DNA of 64,000 nt, taken from the NCBI RefSeq assembly GCF_023065955.2, contig NW_026622919.1, positions 3,670,501-3,734,500 on the forward strand, read 5' to 3'. Below, piece by piece: positions 23,753-34,303 of this stretch; the stretch's first letter is position 1, and each line of letters begins with the position of its first letter. The translations under genes were made by a program, and so were the position numbers. Source of the stretch: Ursus arctos (Eukaryota; Chordata; Mammalia; Carnivora; Ursidae). The notes beneath the pieces are model-generated. The model did no database searches, was not told the origin of the DNA, and saw only the letters and a list, made by a program, of their open reading frames with translations.

Positions 23753-23901
23753 GAATTTCGTGGAGGAGAAGATGGGCAGCAAGTTCGTGGAGGGCCGGAG
23801 CGTCGAGTTTTCCAAGTCCTACGAGGAGAGCAGCCCCTCTACTCCGATTTTCTTCATCCTTTCCCCGGGCGTTGACCCCCTCAAAGACGTGGAAGCCCTG
23901 G
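23753..23901 (+). CDS. DNAH17: DNAH17 exon: AAA6 P-loop-like strand
   Basis: 149 nt, completing Lys and leaving phase 1 (G|GTAAGT). '[20 protein letters not shown]' and then '[20 protein letters not shown]'. The latter aligns with the family 'P(I/L)(I/F)F(I/V)LSPGxDP' site of AAA6, which no longer hydrolyses ATP. The SINE cluster at 23139-23665 ends about 90 bp upstream. Confidence 0.96.
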
Positions 23902-24124
23902 GTAAGTGCAGCCAGCCACGGAGGCCAGAAAATGCACATCAGGGCCGCCGCGAGGTGCCCCTAGACCCCCGTGGGGACGGCTCTCATCAAAAACACAAAA
24001 CCTGAGGAGCCCAGGAGGAGACACAGAAACAGAGGCCCTGGCGTTGCCGCGGGCCCGGGAGGGGGCGCAGCCGTGCGGAAAGCAGGCCGGTGCTTCCCGG
24101 GCAGGGGACACACGCAGTCGCGTG

Positions 24125-24625
24125 GGACCCAGTGACCCCACGGCTGGTGTGTGCCCCGAGAATGAGAACAGGTGTTCGAGCACGTGCTCCAGAGGGCTGT
24201 TCACTCACAGGAGCGGGAGGGCAGGTAAAAGCCAGTGTCCATCAGCTGTTGAGTAGATAATCCCAACACGTGAAGCCCCATGGTGGGACAGAACTCAGCC
24301 GTCAAAATGAGGTGCCGATAGGCACTGCCTCCCGGACAGACCCTGAAAGCACTGGACACAAAGGCCCCCTGTTCTAGGGTTCCGTGTTATCGGAAGCATC
24401 CAGAATAGGCAGATCCATAGAGACGCAGGGCAGCTTAGTGGCCACCAGGGCTGGGGGAGGGCGGGAGCAGGGCTTCCTGCTGGGGCGACGGAGAGCGCTG
24501 GAACCAGACGGATGGTTGCCCAACACTGTGAGTGAATTACATGTCCCTGAATTGTACACTTGAAGACCGGTTTGAAATTGGCAAATTCAATGTTCTGTGT
24601 TTTTTACCACGATACCACACAAAGC
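24125..24625 (+). mobile_element. L1 3'-end relic next to exon
   Basis: Phrases 'CAGTGTCCATCAGCTG', 'CATCCAGAATAGGCAGATCC', 'ATGGTTGCCCAACACTGTGA' and 'CTGAATTGTACACTTGAAGA', ending in a 'TTTTTTACCACGATACC' terminus, follow the well-known L1M 3'-UTR order. It ends 86 bp before the AAA6 exon at 24711. Confidence 0.75.
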
Positions 24626-24710
24626 AGGGAGGGGTGGGATTCCCGGCGGGATGGCAGAGCTGCGGCCTTCGTCAGCGGCCCCCACGCACTTCCTGCTCTC
24701 TTTTCTTCAG

Positions 24711-24838
24711 GGAAGAAGCTGGGATTTACCATAGACAACGGGAAACTGCATAATGTGTCCCTGGGGCAGGGGCAGGAGGTGGTGGCCGAGGACGCTCTGG
24801 ACGTGGCTGCAGAGATGGGACACTGGGTCATTCTGCAG
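24711..24838 (+). CDS. DNAH17: DNAH17 exon: AAA6
   Basis: 128 nt, ending in phase 0 with a GTACGG donor; acceptor TTTTCTTCAG. Encodes '[19 protein letters not shown]' and '[17 protein letters not shown]'. 'GQGQ(E)' plus 'HWVILQNIHL' (joined across the splice) is the AAA6 signature. Confidence 0.96.
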
Positions 24839-25516
24839 GTACGGGAGCGCCCGCACTCACACTCGTGGGAGGGGGCAGGCGGCTCCCGCACCACGTCCCC
24901 TCCGCCTGGTCTGCAGGCGGTGTGGCCGTCACCACCACCTCTGCGGTGAAAGGACGCTGGGCGTTAGGCCAGAGCTTCCCTACAGAGATGGCTGCTTAGA
25001 AGCCCAAACTCTGGAATGCACAAAAGCACCCGTTCCTCCTCCTCGCTTGGGGGAAGCTCTAGGGGCCCGGGAGGCATTCTGTCCACACTTTGGGTGACCC
25101 CTACCCCGACCCCTGGCTCGGCCCTGCGGCCTCTCCAAGCCCTCTCCTGGACCCCAGCGAGCACCTGCAGGCCTGCCCGGCCCGCACGGAGTGAGCTGAC
25201 CTCGGTCTGCACGGCCTAGCCCGGTCCCGTGTGGAGACCCCAGCTTCACGCCATTCCTTCTACCCCAACCTCGGAGCAGGGGTGGGGGCCGTATCATGTC
25301 AGCCTTATGCCCGGGGAGGCCGGGGAGGCCGGGGTGGACTCGCCAGGAGGCTGAAGGTCTTGAAGGCACCGAGCACGAGTACCGGCTCCCAGGCCTCAGC
25401 TGCTCAGCTGAAACCGGCCAGGGCACCCGGCGCCTGGGGAAGGGCGGACAGCGGGCACCGCTCAGAGGGATGCGGGGGAGGGACGCGTGGGTGCTGAGCC
25501 CTGGTCTTGGCCACAG

Positions 25517-25744
25517 AACATCCACCTCGTGGCACGGTGGCTGAGCACCCTGGACAAGAAGGTGGAGCGCTACAGCACAGGCAGCCACGAGGACTACCGC
25601 GTGTTCATCAGCGCCGAGCCCGCCCCCAGCCCCGAGTCCCACATCATCCCCCAGGGCATCCTGGAAAATGCCATCAAAATCACCAATGAGCCGCCCACGG
25701 GCATGCACGCCAACCTGCACAAGGCTCTGGACCTCTTCACCCAG
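25517..25744 (+). CDS. DNAH17: DNAH17 exon: AAA6 central part
   Basis: 76 codons, phase 0. '[20 protein letters not shown]', '[20 protein letters not shown]', '[20 protein letters not shown]'. The 'ITNEPPTG(M/L)xANL' block is one of the strongest dynein heavy-chain markers. Donor GTGAGG. Confidence 0.97.
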
Positions 25745-26792
25745 GTGAGGCGGCCTCCCCTCCGGTGCGCGGGCCCCGCGGGAGGTCCGCACACCCTCAA
25801 GCCCGACACGAAGGCGGCTCTGGCCTGCACTGCTGGGGAGCAGGCTCTGAACCCCGAGGACCGCCCCACGCTGGTTCCCGCCGCTCCGTGCCACCCCCAG
25901 CACATGCACGTGCACACCTCGCACCCCAAAATCAATATATTCCTGGAAGACTAAGTAAAATGCACCTAGTGTGAAATGCAGTCAAGCTACAGCTTTAAAA
26001 ACAAAAATGCGTTATTTTTAATCCATCACCTGCGAGTCAGCACAGGCCCATGCAGTGCGGTTCCTGGGTTTCCTGGAGCCCCTCAGGAAGGGGCCCGGCT
26101 CTGGAGGGCGGTGTGCCGGGGCTCCGGTATGTCCCGGCCCCCTCCCTGGCTCCTCAGGAGACAGACGGAGATGCCCCTGGTTGGCTCAGGCTGCCGCCAG
26201 GCCTCCCTCAATCCCCAGCTTACTTCCGTGGGACAGCTCCCGTGGCCTCTCCCTCCCCATCCAAACTCCCATCCTGCCCCCCCAGCCCAGCCCCCCTCTG
26301 CAAACCCCTACATCTACGTTCATCCTCTTGGCACCTGATCTGTTCTGCACCAGAACCTTCTGGGTGCACACTTACCCCCAAGTGGAGTCTAAAACCTTTT
26401 CGAGGAAGCCACCCATACTGTTTGGTGAGCCCTACGAAGATCTGCTCACGGAGCACATTGTGCCGAGGACGCACAGCTCGCGTGGTCTCTAGGCGTCTGG
26501 GCTACTGTGGTGTGCGCGCCGGGAGGAGTGCTGACCGCTGCCCAGGGACGGTACTTCTCGTTAAACGAGTCCTGAAATGTCCTGTGTTTGCGAATATTTT
26601 ATTAGAAAGCAGCATGATGTGACTTGTAATCAATATTTAAGTGAGAGAAGTGCCTTTCTGAAAAAGTAAGGACACGAAAGCACTCTCTCCTCCAGCCCCG
26701 TGGACCAGGGGCTCGGGCGGCTGGTACCCCCGCCGCCCCTCCCGCCCCCAGCAAGGAGCTGGCAGAGGCGCGACTCGGGTCCCCTCCCGCAG
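25745..26792. other. DNAH17 intron content
   Basis: 1-kb intron. GC-rich with a more AT-rich, unrecognised segment at 26560-26660. No gene seen. Confidence 0.45.
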
Positions 26793-26984
26793 GACACCCT
26801 GGAGATGTGCACCAAGGAGATCGAGTTCAAGTGCATCCTCTTTGCCCTGTGCTACTTCCACGCCGTGGTGGCCGAGAGGCGCAAGTTCGGGGCCCAGGGC
26901 TGGAACAGGTCGTACCCCTTCAACAACGGGGACCTCACCATCTCCATCAACGTGCTCTACAACTACCTGGAGGCCAACACCAAG
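26793..26984 (+). CDS. DNAH17: DNAH17 exon: AAA6 lid start
   Basis: 64 codons, phase 0. '[20 protein letters not shown]' and '[20 protein letters not shown]' form the start of the AAA6 lid. 'GWN(R/I)xYxFNxGDLTIS' is invariant in the family. Donor GTAAGG. Confidence 0.97.
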
Positions 26985-28354
26985 GTAAGGGCGCGCCTGG
27001 TGCCCAGCGGGGCTCCCCCCCAGGCCAACTGTGCAGCTCGTGCTCGGGACGCGTCCCACAGTGTCACGAGCCAGGCGGAACCTGAAGGTAGGAGGCCTGA
27101 GACCCCACCTGCGGGCGAATACGATGACTGTCGCCCGGTCTCTGGCCACCAGCCCTGCAGCACTGGTCAGCTGTCTGGCGGTTGTTCCCCTTGGTGGCAC
27201 ACTCCACGGGGGCAGGCATCTCTGGGGGCCCAGAAATCCTGGGGGCGGAGACAAGGAGGGACCTCCCTGTTGTGCGGTCAGCGTCCGCAGACGGAACCCA
27301 GGTCCAGAGGGAAAGACAAAATAATCTCCTGGAACATACGAACACTGCTCGGATTTCCTGATGGTGAAAATACGTGTGTGAAGCACTCTGCAGACGGCCT
27401 CAGGGGACGGAGGAGGCCGAGGACTGAGAGGGGCCTTGCCCGGTCCCCCTCAGAGTCTGACTCCCGGAGAGCACAGCCGCTGTGACCCCCAGGAGAGGCA
27501 GGTGCCTGCGCAGCCCAGAAGCCTCGGCTCCTCCTCACTAGGCCCCAAATCAGCAGTGACGGGACCGCGGGACAGCGCCAGTGACACCCAGCAGGGTGAG
27601 CTGTGGCGGGAGGGCCAGACAGAGGGACCAGGCAGCGCCCCTCCCGATGCCCCGGCAGCATTGCAGCAAACGGCCCTGGGGTCCAGGCCCCCGGGGCTGA
27701 AGGCCAGCTCTGCCTCTCGCTAGCTGAGACCTCCCGCACGCCGGGGCTCGAGCTTTGGGGGTCAGGCGAGGAAAGTGCCCCGCCGGGCCTACGAGTGCCG
27801 GTCTCCGGATGCCTGCTTGTTTCTCACTCTGCCATAAAAAGCTCGAGGGCGGACGCGAAGGAGGCCAGCGCCAGGGTGGGACAGCGAGCACAGCCTTGCC
27901 CGTCCCTCCCCACGGACGGCCAGAGAATGTCCGAGGACCTCTGAGGACAAACACCACCGCTCCCCCGGCCCCGACCGCGCAGGAGGACGGCCTCCCCGCA
28001 CCTCCGTCACCCAAGTCTCAGCCCGGCATGTGGTTCACGGGCTTAGTTCCTGGCAAAACCCACACCCGGAGAAGGCAGGCGGGCAGAAGGGGCCAGCAGG
28101 CAGCTATCCTGGGGAAGGGAGCTGGTCGCCACCTGCAGATGGGGGGACGGAGGGCTGGCGGTGCACTTCACCGAGAGCAGAGCTGGACACGCAGCTACCT
28201 TCCGGCTCTCGCCAAGAAGGAGATGCGGGCGGCGGTGGGGGGGGGGGGGGGCCGAGAAGGTGCAATTTGGTTAGAGACGTTTTCTGGGGAGATTCACGTG
28301 GGAGGAACAGGACTCGAGTTTTTTTTAAGACATTTATTCAGACACTTGCCCCAT

Positions 28355-28401
<47 letters not shown>

Positions 28402-29913
28402 ACACGGGCCATGGTGGGGAGGAGACGGCTCGAGAACACCCGCCATGAGCGTCAGTGACCTGTGGACAGGAGTAAATGACACAGGAACACGCGTCCTGCT
28501 GAGTGGTGACCAGTCAGGCCGGGCGCGCCAGGCCTGTGGTGGCGTGACCCCTTCTCTGTCTGAGCTCACAGCCGCGATACTAAGTGACCAGAGGACGTGG
28601 TCCAGAGCGCTTGTTCCGAGCACACACCGACGCACGCCGACTCTCGGGGGGAGGCCGGGCGCGCTGTGTCCGTCGGCACGAGTGGGAACACGCGTGGTGT
28701 CCGTCCCTGCTCGTTAGCGCCACGGCCCCAACCGGGCAGGGAGGCGTGTCCCTGGGACGCAGCCTGCGGGGCCGGAGGGGCCTGAGGAAGCGAGCTGTCC
28801 CCGAAGCAAACACATAAACGCAGAACAGCGGCTCAGCACGTACCCAAGATAACCAGGCAGAGAAGAGACTTGAAGTTTAACATGAGTCAAATTCACGAGA
28901 CGGAATCAGGCCACTGATGAGTCCACGAGTTCTTCACCCGACAGACCGTGTCGGGAGGCCGCCTGTGTGGTCCGGGGCCTGGCGGGACCAGCCGCACGTG
29001 TGCGGCGGCCGAACTGTGCGCGAGCCCACACCGGGCGGCGAAGCGGGGTGCAGATGCGAGTGTGAAACAGCTTATTCCGCACCGTGTTTACGTGGGACAA
29101 GCTACTCACACGGCTGCTCGCAAATTGAAACTACCCACGTGACGTGGCTCCCGGGACATTTCTGCGGGGCACCGTGCGGGCGCCTAGCAGCCAGAGCCCA
29201 GCTGCTGGCTTCATGGAGGCGGCGGCACATGAGTGGGCTTCAGAAGGTGGTGGCAGAGGGCAGGGGTCCGGGCTGAGCACGAGGTCAGGCGGCCGCGCTC
29301 TGGGCACCGTCCTACCCGTCTACACAGCCTGCGGGGTGTGCAGGTGGAGGGAGCGTCTGGGAACTTGGAGGCAAGCTCAGCGAGACCGGAAGGCAGGCCC
29401 ACGGGACGGAGACATCACAAAGGTGTGACCGACGGGACGCTGTGGCCCAAAGCAATGGCGCTCAAGCGTCAACACCCAGTCACCACGGACTGAACTGCTC
29501 TGGTCAGGTGGCCTGCACGTGGAGTCACGGGTGGCTGCGCATTTCCAAGCAGGGGTGACATGAGACGGTGCGAGGGAGCCAAGGGGGGCTGCAGGGTGGG
29601 CCTGTGGAGCTGGAGGGCCTGGCGCATGGCCGGCGGTCACGATCAGGGCAGAGGCCAGGCCAGGCTGCAGGCAGAGGGGAGCGGGAGGCAGCCCTCGCCA
29701 AAGAAGCCGAAGGCGGGAGGTGCCCAAGAAGGGGCTGGCCGCCAAGTCAGACGCCAGAGGACAGCGGATGGAAGGCGAGCCCTGGACCTGGTGACCCTGC
29801 AGCACAGTGGGCCAGGCGACAGCAGGAGCCGGGCCACACGCCAACAGCTGACCACGGTTCTTACAGACCCCAAAGGCGGGGGGACGCTTCTAACCGCTTC
29901 CGTCCTTCCTCAG
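26985..29913. other. DNAH17 intron content
   Basis: Largest DNAH17 intron here apart from the SINE-bearing one. It holds a 15-base G run (28237-28251) and a (CA)n tract (28357-28405). The long open frames (for example 27755-28717 on +) are compositional. Confidence 0.5.
28357..28405. repeat. (CA)n microsatellite
   Basis: About 24 CA units with one CATA interruption, in a DNAH17 intron. Confidence 0.97.
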
Positions 29914-30093
29914 GTGCCCTGGGACGACCTCCGCTACCTGTTTGGAGAAATCATGTACGGTGGCCACATCACGGACGACTGGGACCGGCGGCTGTGCAGG
30001 ACGTACCTGGCGGAGTACGTGCGGGCAGAGATGCTGGAGGGCGAGATCCTGCTGGCACCGGGCTTTCAGATCCCCCCCAACCTGGATTACAAG
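29914..30093 (+). CDS. DNAH17: DNAH17 exon: AAA6 lid
   Basis: 60 codons, phase 0. 'VPWDDLRYLFGEIMYGGHIT' and 'DDWDRRLCRTYLAEYV' are diagnostic of the lid ('GEIMYGGHITDDWDRR'). It ends 'IPPNLDYK' with a GTGAGG donor. The next intron (333 bp) is stop-free in frame. Confidence 0.97.
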
Positions 30094-30426
30094 GTGAGGG
30101 GGGCTCTCGCGCGGGGACACGAGCTCGGCCTGGGACGCGACAGCAGCCGAGGGTGGTGCCGTCCCGGCCAGCTCCGGGGCCAGCCTGGCGTCACAAACGG
30201 AGCATCCGTAACTGAGCAAGAAGCCGGGCAGCAAAGGCAAGACCGGCTTGACACGGCCTCTGGGGCGGGGGTGTGGACATGGTCCGTGCAGCCGAGGGGG
30301 GCGGCCAGAGAACCAGGGGGGTCTGCACAGAGGGCAAGCCGTGGGCGAAACATTCTGGTAACGCGGGCTGGACAGCAGACACGGGTTCCAGCTTGCACGG
30401 CCTGCTCACCCGCCACCCCTTCTCAG

Positions 30427-30609
30427 GGCTACCATGAGTACATCGATGAGAACCTGCCCCCCGAGAGTCCCTACCTGTACGGCCTGCACCCCAACGCGGA
30501 GATCGGCTTCTTGACAGTCACGTCAGAGAAACTGTTCCGCACCGTCCTGGAAATGCAGCCCAAAGAGACCGACTCAGGAGCAGGCACTGGAGTTTCTCGC
30601 GAGGAGAAG
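30427..30609 (+). CDS. DNAH17: DNAH17 exon: lid to C-terminal domain
   Basis: 61 codons, phase 0. 'GYHEYIDENLPPESPYLYG', 'LHPNAEIGFLTVTSEKLFR' and 'TDSGAGTGVSREEK'. Homology requires joining to 'VKAVLEEIL', so the exon must end at AAG|GCAGGA: the intron begins with GC instead of GT. If the GT at 30643 were used instead, 11 extra in-frame residues would be added. Confidence 0.93.
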
Positions 30610-30615
30610 GCAGGA
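30610..30615 (+). promoter_or_regulatory. DNAH17: Non-canonical GC splice donor
   Basis: The sequence at the exon end is GAGAAG|GCAGGA. No GT lies at the homology-defined boundary. GC-AG introns form a known minor class of U2-type introns, usually with a strong exon-side match, and AAG is present here. Confidence 0.75.
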
Positions 30616-31559
30616 GCCTTAACGCCCGGCCCGGGGCAGAGGGTGGGGCCTGGAACCTGGGTCGAAAAGTGCACCCCCAGAAACCGGGGCGGAGCTGCGA
30701 GCTGGCTCACAGGCCCAGGGGGGCTGCCCGGGCGCCATCCGCCCCCGCCCCGGGCCTCCCGCCTTGCAGCCTCTAACTTGGCTCAGCGGGCGTGCGCGCA
30801 AGCCCAGATGCAGCACGACAGTCCGTCCCCGGGAGCTTAGAACCACGGGGGCTCATCCCATTAACACCCAAAGAAGCAGAAGAACTTCAGACAGCCTGAG
30901 AGCTTTTAATCCATTCTCACTTGTCTGGGTTCCCTCTGCCACCCCGTGAGCAATTCACACCTTTACGCTGTTCAGTAAATTCGGGACAAGTTCTGGTCAC
31001 GGCGAGCTGAGTGCAGCAGACCAGACTAGCAACAGTCCGGTCTACACAGACGAGCTACAGACTGGATTCTGCATCATCGGAAGACCCTCACGGCCCTTCC
31101 GTGGTCCAGCGACTGAAACCAGACTTCTCCCGACGGCAGTGGTGCACACGACCCCGTGTGGGCCACTCCTGGAGAGGGTGAGACCAGCACGGTCCCCCAC
31201 GGAAGGTTCGTAGGTCACAATCCGATGGGTGGCAGCTGATCTGACGCGGGGAGGAAGCCAACGCATTTGGGAATGTCTGCCGGTGCCAGGCTGGGGTGGC
31301 CTGCAGCTCCCACGGCTACAGTCCCACAGCCTTGACGACGGGACCGGAACATTCAAAGCCTGTTGGCCAAGATTACCTCCTCTTGTCAGATGGGTGGCTG
31401 CACCTCCGTGACCCTGATTCTCAGGCAACTCCGCTGCCCTATGCTCCAGGAGCCCTCGCCCTGAACGTCCGGGCAGGCTCCTGACCCTGACCCTGAGGGC
31501 GGGGGGGGGGGGGGGGCGGGCGCGTGCGGTGACGGGGCTTGTCGGGGCCTGACTTCCAG
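30610..31559. other. DNAH17 GC-AG intron
   Basis: Begins GCAGGA and ends GACTTCCAG. Contains a 16-base G run 43 bases before the acceptor and little pyrimidine tract. No repeat family recognised. Confidence 0.7.
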
Positions 31560-31742
31560 GTGAAAGCTGTGCTGGAGGAGATCCTGGAGAAGGTCCCGGA
31601 GATGTTCAACATGGCAGAGATCATGGCCAAGGCAGCCGAGAAGACCCCGTACGTGGTGGTCGCCTTCCAGGAATGCGAGAGAATGAACATTCTCACCAAC
31701 GAGATGCGCCGCTCGCTGAAGGAGCTGAGCCTGGGGCTGAAG
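31560..31742 (+). CDS. DNAH17: DNAH17 exon: C-terminal domain, part 1
   Basis: 61 codons, phase 0. '[18 protein letters not shown]', '[18 protein letters not shown]' and '[12 protein letters not shown]' are the start of the dynein C-terminal barrel domain ('QE(C)xRxNxL(L/T)xEMRRSL'). The acceptor is TTCCAG but the upstream tract is G-rich rather than pyrimidine-rich (16 G at 31501-31516). Donor GTAACG. Confidence 0.96.
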
Positions 31743-32058
31743 GTAACGCCGCGCAGGCCAGCCGGGACCCAGGGACGCCACTCCAGAGGCGGGCACCACA
31801 AGCGGACTCCCCGCCTCAGCGGCCCAACGCGGAGCCCCGGGCCAGGGCCATTAGCGTGGTCCAGCTCCTCTGGCTTCCCTGGGTCCCGAGCTGCGGGCCG
31901 GCCAGGCCGGGGGCGCACACCCAGGCTGGGCATCAAACTGCTTTCGAGGACTCCCAGCATGGCTGGGGTGGGAGAGGCGAGGCTTGGGGCCGGCTGGGGT
32001 CGCGTGCCCGTGAGCGGCACAGCCTGGGCCCCCAGCGCCCCATCCATGGGTCTCTCAG

Positions 32059-32202
32059 GGGGAACTGACCATCACGACCGACATGGAAGACCTGTCCACG
32101 GCACTGTTCTACGACACCGTGCCCGACCCGTGGGTGGCCCGGGCCTACCCCTCCATGATGGGCCTGGCGGCCTGGTACGCCGACCTGCTGCTCCGTATCA
32201 GG
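32059..32202 (+). CDS. DNAH17: DNAH17 exon: C-terminal domain, part 2
   Basis: 48 codons, phase 0, donor GTGAGG. '[19 protein letters not shown]', '[19 protein letters not shown]' and 'ADLLLRIR'. This follows the family pattern 'GxLxxxxxMExLxxxLxxxxVPxxWxxxAYPS'. Confidence 0.96.
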
Positions 32203-32599
32203 GTGAGGACGGTCTCTCTGGGCCCCTCAGCAGACCCCCGGCCCCGGGGCCAGGACGGTGGCTGTGAAGGGGGGAGCGTGTGCTCCCGCCAGAGGCCTAG
32301 AGGCCCCCACGGGCCTGGCCTTTGTCAGAGCAGGGCCGGAAGGGCCTGGCCCACGCCACACAGACGCCTGACAATACAGGCGCTTCCTGCAGGAGGGAGG
32401 GAGCAGCGGCCCCACACCCTCCCCGCCAGAGCCCAAAGCCCCAGGGGCACCCGGCAGGGGAGCCGCCTCGTCAAAGCCTCCTTTGGGACCCCAAACTGTC
32501 CTCAAATGTGCAGCCCCTCTCCAGACCCTCCTCTTCCCCTTCCCTCATTTAAACTGGAGCCAGTGGGCACCAGGCTCTGCTGAAGCACGTTTCCACCAG

Positions 32600-32825
32600 G
32601 AGCTCGAGGCCTGGACCACGGACTTCGCCCTGCCCACCACCGTGTGGCTGGCCGGCTTCTTCAACCCCCAGTCCTTCCTCACGGCCATCATGCAGTCCAT
32701 GGCCAGGAAGAACGAGTGGCCACTAGACAAGATGTGTCTGTCTGTGGAAGTGACCAAGAAGAACCGGGAGGACATGACGGCACCGCCCAGAGAGGGCTCC
32801 TATGTGTACGGGCTCTTCATGGAAG
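32600..32825 (+). CDS. DNAH17: DNAH17 exon: C-terminal domain, part 3
   Basis: 75 codons plus one base. '[20 protein letters not shown]', '[20 protein letters not shown]' and '[16 protein letters not shown]'. '[14 protein letters not shown](I/V)xQ' is conserved in all dyneins. Donor GTAACG. Confidence 0.97.
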
Positions 32826-33851
32826 GTAACGAGGGTGCCGGTCTGAGAAGCTTCCAGAGCTGGTCGCACGGGGCCGGAGGACAGAGACTAGCTGGGGCAG
32901 GTGGGAGAGGAGCATGGAAGGGGCACGTGGACTCGAGGCTTGACACTAGTGGAGACAGTGGCACGACTCGGAGAACGTGCTCAGACGGATATCTGGAGAC
33001 CAAACATGTCACACAGGGCAACGAGGCCGGAAAGGACAGCCGTGTCTTCGGCTGTGAGCTCCTGTCTCGGGGCGGTGAGGAACACGGCCCTCCCAGGAGG
33101 GCCCGGGGGCAGGGGGCCTGGGGCATATGGACGTCTGGGGGCGCCAGTGCTCCCACCCCAGTCCCACCTCCACGTGGCCCCGCAGACAGCAGCAGCAGAG
33201 AGGGGGCCGGCCGCTACCACCCCCGCCTTCTCCGGCAGATGCCGCAGGGCCGCCAGGCAGCCTGGTCCCTTAGACGCATCAAGCCAAGGGGCAGCTTTCC
33301 CGCCACAAACCATCCCACTCAGCGACTGACGCCACCCCCTTGCCTGTGGGGGTGTCAGGGCTTAGCCGGCAAGGGCTCAGGGTGCCCCAGTCCCCACGTC
33401 AGAGACAAGCACAACAGACGCCGCTCTCCATGTTTATTTTGGAATGACAGACAAGAAACACAAACACCAGTAACAGGGTGAGTAGAAACGATAGCAGTCT
33501 GGTCAAAGGCAAATGAGAGTTCCGTGTGCGTGTGCACATACAATCGCGTGCCCTGTGCACGCACACGCACACGCAGGCTGCGTAATGCACATGGGACCTG
33601 CTGTGACTTCCAGCTGGAGCCCCCGCTTCCTGCCACCGAGGCTGAGAAGGCTGACGGATAGGTGGCGTGCGGCGGGGTCCCAGCAGTCCCAGCGTGCCCA
33701 GCGCCCCCGCCCGGGGCCTCTGCTCACCGCCCCACCTTCAGCCGCGCCTGCGCCAGTCCAGCCCCCGGCGCCCCCGGCTCCCCGCTGGCACACCACGCGG
33801 CACCCACGCACGGCCCACGGGCCACCCTGACCTCGCCGTGCTGTCCTGCAG
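32826..33851. other. Last DNAH17 intron; possible PGS1 antisense 3' end
   Basis: No + strand coding signal. On the - strand it carries an AATAAA hexamer (33433-33438) with a GU-rich downstream stretch, a candidate distal poly(A) site for PGS1. A purine/pyrimidine-alternating GTGCGTGTGCACATAC patch lies at about 33522-33580. Confidence 0.5.
33433..33438 (-). terminator. PGS1: Candidate distal PGS1 poly(A) signal (AATAAA)
   Basis: TTTATT on + is AATAAA on the PGS1 strand. About 12-30 bases further downstream on that strand is GTCTGTTGTGCTTGTCTC, a GU-rich element as expected near a cleavage site. Use of it would place the PGS1 3' end inside the last DNAH17 intron. Another AATAAA on this strand lies at 34177-34182, and an ATTAAA at 37144-37149 nearer the stop. 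Confidence 0.35.
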
Positions 33852-34099
33852 GAGCTCGCTGGGACACCCAGACCGGAGTCATCGCCGACGCCAGGCTGAA
33901 GGAGCTGACACCAGCCATGCCCGTCATCTTCATCAGGGCCATTCCTGCGGACCGCATGGAGACCAAGAACATCTATGAGTGTCCTGTGTACAAAACCCGC
34001 ATCCGCGGCCCCACCTACGTCTGGACCTTTAATCTCAAGACCAAAGAGAAAGCGGCCAAGTGGATCCTGGCGGCCGTGGCCCTGCTCTTACAGGTCTAG
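33852..34099 (+). CDS. DNAH17: DNAH17 terminal coding exon
   Basis: Two bases complete the Gly codon, then '[19 protein letters not shown]', '[19 protein letters not shown]', '[19 protein letters not shown]' and a hydrophobic end '[15 protein letters not shown]' before TAG at 34097-34099. The 'YxCPVYKTxxRG(P/L)TYV' motif and the -LLLQV C-terminus fit the family. The stop position matches the expected protein length. Confidence 0.97.
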
Positions 34100-34176
34100 T
34101 GCGGAGGGCGCCGGGCCCCCGGGCCAGGTCCGGACCGCACCTGCAGGCTGGTAGGGAGAAACTCAGCCTTGCAACT

Positions 34177-34182
34177 TTTATT
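34177..34182 (-). terminator. PGS1: Alternative PGS1 poly(A) signal (AATAAA)
   Basis: TTTATT on +, lying within the DNAH17 3'UTR just after its stop. Cleavage here would overlap the PGS1 transcript with the DNAH17 3'UTR only. Confidence 0.3.
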
Positions 34183-34297
34183 TTTATAAGAACTGATAGT
34201 GGCTTTTTGTTCTCCAACGTCCCCCAGGCCCTTTAGAAGCACGTCAAGGTGGAGGGGCCGGGGGTGGGGGCGGCACGGAAGAGGGGGCGCAGGCCGG

Positions 34298-34303
34298 ATT
34301 AAA
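34298..34303 (+). terminator. DNAH17: Likely DNAH17 poly(A) signal (ATTAAA)
   Basis: ATTAAA lies 199 bases after the stop, followed within 30 bases by a GT/T-containing stretch (GTTGCACTTGTCTGAG), a plausible downstream element. No AATAAA occurs earlier on this strand after the stop. Further + strand AATAAA hexamers at 35723-35728 and 36678-36683 could serve longer isoforms. Confidence 0.55.

Noticed and set aside
26700..27485. 261-codon open frame as an independent gene
   Set aside because: Only 26793-26984 matches dynein. The rest is read-through into flanking introns.
27755..28717. 320-codon + strand open frame
   Set aside because: Crosses a G run and a (CA)n tract, low-complexity translation, lies in a DNAH17 intron.
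3448..34099. DNAH9 or DNAH11 instead of DNAH17
   Set aside because: These paralogues share the architecture, but residue choices fit DNAH17 and the convergent PGS1 neighbour is the DNAH17 locus arrangement.
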